This document shows, piece by piece, positions 5,774 to 9,513 of a stretch of 9,513 bases of DNA (positions are counted from its first letter, which is position 1; every line of letters starts with the position of its first letter). Location of the stretch: contig MGQT01000010.1 of assembly GCA_001797935.1 (NCBI GenBank), positions 760-10,272 on the forward strand, read 5' to 3'. The position numbers and the translations under genes are program-made. Under the pieces are notes generated by a model. That model was not told the origin of the DNA. It did not search any database and was given only the letters and a program-made list of their open reading frames with translations. This DNA comes from Deltaproteobacteria bacterium RBG_16_54_18 (GTDB lineage: Bacteria > Desulfobacterota > B13-G15 > RBG-16-54-18).

Positions 5774-7479
5774 AGTGCTCCTCCCCGTGCGCGCTGCATC
5801 ATTTCGTGGGCGTGGGTCCTGGTAGCGGCGGTGACGCCCGTGCCCCCCAGCATCCGGGCGAGTTCTTCGACCACGGTGTCCTCTTCGAGCCGCTCCACGG
5901 AGGTGATCGTCCGCCCCTGTTCCTCTCGCTTGGCAACGTGGTAATGGGTGGTGCCGAAGGCGGCTATCTGGGGAAGATGGGTGACGCAGAGGATTTGATG
6001 GTAGCGGGCCAGGTCCTGCAACGTGTGCCCCACCACCTCGGCAGTCTGACCACCGATACCCGCGTCTACCTCGTCGAAGACCAGGGTCTGATCGTGCGCC
6101 CCCTTGGTCAAGATCTTCTTGATGGCCAGCATGATGCGCGAGAGTTCGCCGCCGGAGGCGATCTTAGACAGCGGACGCGGTTCTTCGCCGATATTGGGGG
6201 AGATCAAAAACTCCACCTCCTCCGCACCCCGCGGTCCGACCATGACGCCCTCAACCTCAACAACATCCCCGCTGCCGGCAACCGGTGTCATCTGGACGGC
6301 GAAGGTGGTGCGTTCCATGGCCAGCGTGCCGAGTTCCCGTTCTATCTCCTGCTTGAGCCGGTGCGCCGCCTCCTGGCGACCCTGTGACAACCGTGCCGCT
6401 ACCTCTCCGACCTTGCTTTCACCTTCCTTTGTCTGCCGCTCGAGAAGCGCGATATCCGCATCAAGATCGGCCGTACCCTGCAGGCCCCGCTCGATCCGCG
6501 CCTGGTAGGCGATGATCTCCTCGACAGTCTCCGCCTTATATTTTCTTTTTAACCGCTGCAACTCATCGAATCTGGACTCGATATCCTCCAACCGGTTCGG
6601 GTCGAGGTCGACCTTGGCGAGATACCCCTTGAGCTGTCCCGCGGCCTCCTCCAGTTGCACCAGGGCCGAGGAGACGGCCTCTTTGAGGGGAGCGGCGGCG
6701 GAATCCAGCGCCGTGAGGGCATCTATATCGCGCTCGACCGTGCCTAATTTCTCGACGATCGAGCCCCCCTCGGAATACAGCAAACGCTCACTCGACCCGG
6801 CGAGCTGCATCAGGCGCTGCGCGTTTTTGAGGAGGTGTCGTTCCTGCCTGAGTTCTTCTTCCTCCCCCGGGCGCAGGCGGGCCGCCTCGATTTCCTTGAG
6901 CTGAAAGGTCCACAAATCCCGTTCGTGCTCTCCGCGCTCCTTGTCATCCTTGAGTTCCTGGAGGCGCCTGGCCAAACTCCGCTGCCCCTTGTATGCCTCC
7001 TGAAACTCCCCCCGCAGCGACTGCAATCCCCCGAACTCATCGAGGATGTCGAGGTGGTTCTCCACCTTACGCAAGACCTGATGCTGGTGCTGTCCGTAGA
7101 TGTTGAGGAGCTCCTCGCCGATCTGGGAGATCATCTGCAAGGTGGCAAGATGCCCGTTGATATAGACCTTTCCCTTGTCCTTGCGGGAGATGATCCTTTT
7201 TATTACGATGGTATCGTCCGCCTCAATGCCTTTTTCCTGAAGCAGTCGACGTATCTCGGGATTGACGGAGCAGTCAAAGAGGGCCTCGACTATCCCCTCC
7301 TCCTCGTGAGACCTGATGATGTCGTCTTTGACGCGGTCTCCCAAGATCAGGTTGAGGGCGTTGAGGATGATGGACTTTCCGGCGCCGGTCTCGCCGGTGA
7401 GCACGTTGAACCCGGCATTGAAACCGATGCGCACCTGGTCAATGATGGCGAGATTTTCGATGTGCAGCTCACGGAGCAT
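5770..7479 (-). CDS. recN: DNA repair protein RecN
   Basis: This 569-residue SMC-like ATPase acts in the recombinational repair of double-strand breaks. The N-terminal half-site is 'MLRELHIENLAIID' with Walker A GETGAGKS at 29-36. The central part (about 150-400) is rich in Glu, Arg, Gln and Leu and should form the antiparallel coiled coil. The ABC signature 'LSKIASGGELSR' is at 437-448, Walker B 'TLVFDEVDAGIGG' is at 465-477, and the H-loop region 'CVTHLPQIAA' is at 498-507. The length is normal for RecN (about 550-570) and all ATPase motifs are intact. ATG 7479 lies 10 bases after the nadK stop, with an AAGGG sequence before it. The gene overlaps the acetyltransferase start by four bases. 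The nadK-recN pairing is common in bacteria. No LexA box is obvious in the short gap, so expression probably follows the operon promoter. Confidence 0.97.
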   Translation of the reverse strand: MLRELHIENLAIIDQVRIGFNAGFNVLTGETGAGKSIILNALNLILGDRVKDDIIRSHEEEGIVEALFDCSVNPEIRRLLQEKGIEADDTIVIKRIISRKDKGKVYINGHLATLQMISQIGEELLNIYGQHQHQVLRKVENHLDILDEFGGLQSLRGEFQEAYKGQRSLARRLQELKDDKERGEHERDLWTFQLKEIEAARLRPGEEEELRQERHLLKNAQRLMQLAGSSERLLYSEGGSIVEKLGTVERDIDALTALDSAAAPLKEAVSSALVQLEEAAGQLKGYLAKVDLDPNRLEDIESRFDELQRLKRKYKAETVEEIIAYQARIERGLQGTADLDADIALLERQTKEGESKVGEVAARLSQGRQEAAHRLKQEIERELGTLAMERTTFAVQMTPVAGSGDVVEVEGVMVGPRGAEEVEFLISPNIGEEPRPLSKIASGGELSRIMLAIKKILTKGAHDQTLVFDEVDAGIGGQTAEVVGHTLQDLARYHQILCVTHLPQIAAFGTTHYHVAKREEQGRTITSVERLEEDTVVEELARMLGGTGVTAATRTHAHEMMQRARGGAL

Positions 7480-7489
7480 CGCCTAGCCC

Positions 7490-8356
7490 TTACCGGTTGC
7501 CGCCTATATCCGCTCCCCACATCAGCTTCTGCCGCAAGACCGCGAAATAACTCCGCGTGGGGGACTTGACGAGCTTGACACATCCCGCGCCGCGCTCTAC
7601 CTCTACCCGGTCCCGCAACTCCATGGGGAACCCTACCTGGCCGTCCAGAGTGAGAAAGACCTCCTGGTCACCTGAGCAGAGGGTAATACTGATTTTGGCC
7701 TGCTCGGGGCAAATGAGGGGCCTGTTGGTCACGTTGTGCGGGCAGATGGGGGTGATAATAATGGATTGAAGGGAGGGGTAGACAATAGGGCCGCCGGCCG
7801 ATAGCGAGTATCCCGTCGAACCCGTGGGGGTGGCGATGATGAGGCCATCGGCCCGGAAGGTCGTGAGATAGGCGCCGTCAACGGTTGTCTCTAATTCGAT
7901 AATGCGCGCCAGGGCGCCTTTGTTGATGACCACATCGTTCAGGACCGTGAACTGCTCGATCACTTTTTCTTTACGCCAGACACGGGCCGCGAGGAGCATG
8001 CGATCATCGGTCGTATAGTCACCCTGCAGGATGGCCTCGAGCGTCGGGTAGAGCTCGGGCAAGGTGATCTCCGTCAAAAAACCCAACCCGCCGAGGTTAA
8101 CCCCGAGGAGCGGGACTTGCTTTTGCTGCAGGGCCCTGGCAGCCGCGAGCAGGGTGCCGTCGCCGCCCAGGACAACCACCATGTCGACGCTGCGGGCCAT
8201 CTCCGTCTTGTCCAAGGCTGAATGGGAGACTACGCGCGCCATTTCCGGCTCGACAAAACATTCAACCGCGTGGCCTTTAAGCCAACTGGCCAGTTCCTTG
8301 ACTACGGCGACAGCCTCGGGCTTATTCTGCTTGGCGATGATCCCAATCTTCCGCAT
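7490..8356 (-). CDS. nadK: NAD kinase
   Basis: This 288-residue cytoplasmic enzyme phosphorylates NAD to NADP using ATP or polyphosphate. It has GGDGT at 64-68 with the catalytic Asp, a Gly-rich LGVNLGGLGFLTE at 84-96, and NDVVI at 140-144, where most relatives have NE. It also has 'FRADGLIIATPTGSTGYS' followed by LSAGGP, up to about residue 190, which is the NAD-binding core. The length is usual for bacterial NadK. The frame is open upstream to 8527, but the family start MRKIGIIAK begins at ATG 8356, and the extension lies over the divergent promoter region, so it was rejected. There is no SD; the ATG lies only six bases after a putative -10 box, so the mRNA may be leaderless. It is the first gene of an operon with recN and a GNAT acetyltransferase. 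Confidence 0.96.
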   Translation of the reverse strand: MRKIGIIAKQNKPEAVAVVKELASWLKGHAVECFVEPEMARVVSHSALDKTEMARSVDMVVVLGGDGTLLAAARALQQKQVPLLGVNLGGLGFLTEITLPELYPTLEAILQGDYTTDDRMLLAARVWRKEKVIEQFTVLNDVVINKGALARIIELETTVDGAYLTTFRADGLIIATPTGSTGYSLSAGGPIVYPSLQSIIITPICPHNVTNRPLICPEQAKISITLCSGDQEVFLTLDGQVGFPMELRDRVEVERGAGCVKLVKSPTRSYFAVLRQKLMWGADIGGNR

Positions 8357-8362
8357 GATTCT

Positions 8363-8391
8363 TTGATAGCATGCCCCCCAGCCATTGTCAA
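8363..8391 (-). promoter_or_regulatory. Putative sigma70 promoter of nadK-recN operon
   Basis: On the minus strand, a perfect TTGACA (8391-8386), a 17-base spacer and TATCAA (8368-8363) lie six bases before the nadK ATG. The predicted transcription start falls at or next to the A of that ATG, giving a leaderless mRNA. This agrees with the missing SD. Confidence 0.5.
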
Positions 8392-8439
8392 CGGCGCAGG
8401 GCGGGCAAGGCCGCAGGGATATCTCTGAGTAAGTGCATG

Positions 8440-8468
8440 TTGACTTTTCCTTACGAGACGAGTAATTT
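8440..8468 (+). promoter_or_regulatory. Putative sigma70 promoter of the zinc-ribbon gene pair
   Basis: TTGACT (8440-8445), a 17-base spacer and TAATTT (8463-8468) predict transcription from about 8475. This leaves a short leader that still contains the SD AAAAGGAG before ATG 8490. It is divergent from the nadK promoter. Confidence 0.5.
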
Positions 8469-8489
8469 TTTATCAAAAGGAGACCTACC

Positions 8490-8951
8490 ATGTATTGTCC
8501 GAAATGCGGAACAAAAAACGATGACAATGCCTACAAGTGCACCAAGTGCGGGATCGTTATTCAGGGAGATACCGCCAAGAAAAAAACCAATACCGCGGTC
8601 ATCGTGCTGGTTGTCGCAGCGGCGGCATTAGTTTTTTTTGCCCTCATCGGCATTCTCGCCGCCATTGCCATTCCGCAATTTGCCCATCAGCAGACCAAGG
8701 CGCGTAACGCCATGGCACAAATAGAAGTAACGAACGCCTGCCATGCCACGGCGGCATTCTTTATGGATCACCCCGATAAGGCCGTGACCCTTGCCGTACT
8801 GAAAGAGCAGGGCATCGGTGCCAATCCCGATATCGAAGTATCCATAGAAAACGGTACGATGAATGGCCTGTCCATACGTGCGCGACATAAGAAGGGGAAT
8901 AAGGTGTATGTCGCTGATAAGAATTGCGATATCCGGGAGATACAACCGTGA
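8490..8951 (+). CDS. Zinc-ribbon membrane protein with type IV pilin-like domain
   Basis: This 153-residue protein has three parts. A zinc ribbon has C3, C6, C17 and C20 (C-x2-C-x10-C-x2-C). A transmembrane helix spans about 35-62 and ends in IGILAAIAIPQF, the classic type IV pilin helix sequence, followed by pilin-like 'KARNAMAQIEVTNACHATAA' (70-89). A small globular part (about 97-150) has the 'VSIENGTMNGLSIRARH' and NKVYVADKNC patterns of deltaproteobacterial pilins. C84 and C146 could form a disulfide. Aligning P62 with pilin P22 puts L40 where the cleavage glycine belongs and A45 where pilin has Glu5, so PilD should not process it. Lysines 30-32 suggest a cytoplasmic zinc ribbon and an external C-terminus. 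The SD AAAAGGAG is strong. Its function is unknown; membrane anchoring of a pilin-like fold is inference. Confidence 0.85.
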   Translation: MYCPKCGTKNDDNAYKCTKCGIVIQGDTAKKKTNTAVIVLVVAAAALVFFALIGILAAIAIPQFAHQQTKARNAMAQIEVTNACHATAAFFMDHPDKAVTLAVLKEQGIGANPDIEVSIENGTMNGLSIRARHKKGNKVYVADKNCDIREIQP

Positions 8952-8965
8952 ACCGGGGGGGCAGC

Positions 8966-9448
8966 ATGTTTGGTATCGGCATTCCGGAACTTACGATACT
9001 CTTTATTCTCTTTGTCATGATTGCGGCTGTCGTGACCGGCGTTGTTTTGTTGATACGACGAAGCACGCAGAGCTCGAACAAAAACCCGCGCGCGGTCTTC
9101 TGCATGCAATGCGGGACGCAAAACGCGGGTAATGCCTCCCACTGCTCCCGGTGCGGAACCGCGCTGCAAAGTCCCCAGCAATGGGGTTCCGACAGTTCCG
9201 TTCCCAATTATCTGGCGCAGGCTATTCTCACGACAATTTTTTGTTGCGTGCCGTTGGGCATACCGGCGATCGTATTTGCCGCGCAAGTAAACAGCAAATT
9301 AGCAGCGGGTGACCGTGCCGGTGCGGTCGAGGCTTCCAAAAAGGCCAAGTTGTGGTGTTGGATTTCTTTCGTGGCTGGTGTAGCGTTTGTGATTATTTAT
9401 TTTGCCATTATCATCATAGGCATTTTCGGCGGGAAGCAGTATTACTAA
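8966..9448 (+). CDS. Zinc-ribbon CD225/dispanin family membrane protein
   Basis: This is a 160-residue membrane protein. Residues 1-30 are a hydrophobic helix beginning MFGIGIPELTIL, which resembles TatA N-termini, but the TatA amphipathic helix is missing. A zinc ribbon follows with C46, C49, C60 and C63, the same spacing as the upstream gene. Residues 80-150 form a CD225 (dispanin/IFITM-like) domain: 'NYLAQAILTTIFCCVPLGIP', then AIVFAAQVNSKLAAGD, then 'AGAVEASKKAKLWCWISF' and a last helix. Eukaryotic relatives affect membrane fusion; bacterial members have no settled role. I chose ATG 8966 because MFGIG begins a typical N-terminus. GTG 8948, overlapping the upstream TGA as GTGA and with GGGAGA seven bases before it, would add six residues and is a fair alternative. 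It is very probably co-transcribed with the preceding zinc-ribbon gene. Confidence 0.85.
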   Translation: MFGIGIPELTILFILFVMIAAVVTGVVLLIRRSTQSSNKNPRAVFCMQCGTQNAGNASHCSRCGTALQSPQQWGSDSSVPNYLAQAILTTIFCCVPLGIPAIVFAAQVNSKLAAGDRAGAVEASKKAKLWCWISFVAGVAFVIIYFAIIIIGIFGGKQYY

Positions 9449-9513
9449 TTTAGTTCATCGTGGAAGTGAGTGGGTAAAATTTTCATGAAGATATAGTCAT
9501 CGTCCTTATTATC

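Noticed and set aside
5806..7569. Long plus-strand frames opposite recN and nadK
   Set aside because: They lie wholly antisense to clearly identified genes and show no domains or SD; they follow from GC-rich codon use.
8357..8527. N-terminal extension of NAD kinase to 8527
   Set aside because: NadK homologues start at MRKIGI, and the extension covers two divergent promoters and the SD of the opposite gene.
8966..9055. TatA subunit
   Set aside because: Only the first dozen residues match; the hinge Gly-Pro and the amphipathic helix are missing and a zinc ribbon and CD225 domain follow.

Overview
The window looks like ordinary chromosome from a GC-rich Gram-negative bacterium. It fits an anaerobic or syntrophic deltaproteobacterial (Desulfobacterota-like) lineage best. 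That guess rests on the nadK-recN-acetyltransferase order, the AcsA-type synthetase, and a pilin-like protein of deltaproteobacterial flavour. No phylogenetic test was possible. I see no rRNA, tRNA, transposon or CRISPR.

Left part, minus strand (1-1653): an M16 metallopeptidase gene with an intact zinc site is followed, three bases downstream, by a second M16 gene that lacks the site and runs off the left edge. This is the usual active/inactive M16B pair. A promoter-like element sits directly in front of the first gene. Next comes a gap of about 480 bases (1654-2135) with two short hairpins, two very short ORFs behind good Shine-Dalgarno (SD) sequences, and a promoter for the next operon.

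Middle, plus strand (2064-5324): a class II-type (HDAH-like) deacetylase gene, a small DUF3303-like gene, a 121-base junction with decayed direct repeats and two tiny ORFs, and an acetyl-CoA synthetase (AcsA) homologue. The synthetase aligns along its whole length with Bacillus-type AcsA. It has nevertheless lost the adenine-binding GEP motif, the ATP-contacting arginine of the A8 region and the catalytic, acetylation-controlled lysine of the A10 motif. Next to a deacetylase gene, this is the most interesting item in the window.

Right-centre, minus strand (5321-8391): nadK, recN and a small ArgA-like GNAT acetyltransferase form a tight operon, with a 10-base gap and then an ATGA overlap. Its last gene converges on the synthetase gene, and the two stop codons overlap. 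A TTGACA-17-TATCAA promoter lies so close to nadK that the mRNA should be nearly leaderless.

Right end, plus strand (8440-9448): a divergent promoter drives two adjacent genes for small membrane proteins with paralogous zinc ribbons. The first joins its zinc ribbon to a type IV pilin-like helix and globular part but has no prepilin cleavage site. The second has a TatA-like N-terminal segment, a zinc ribbon and a CD225/dispanin domain. The last 65 bases hold nothing I can identify.
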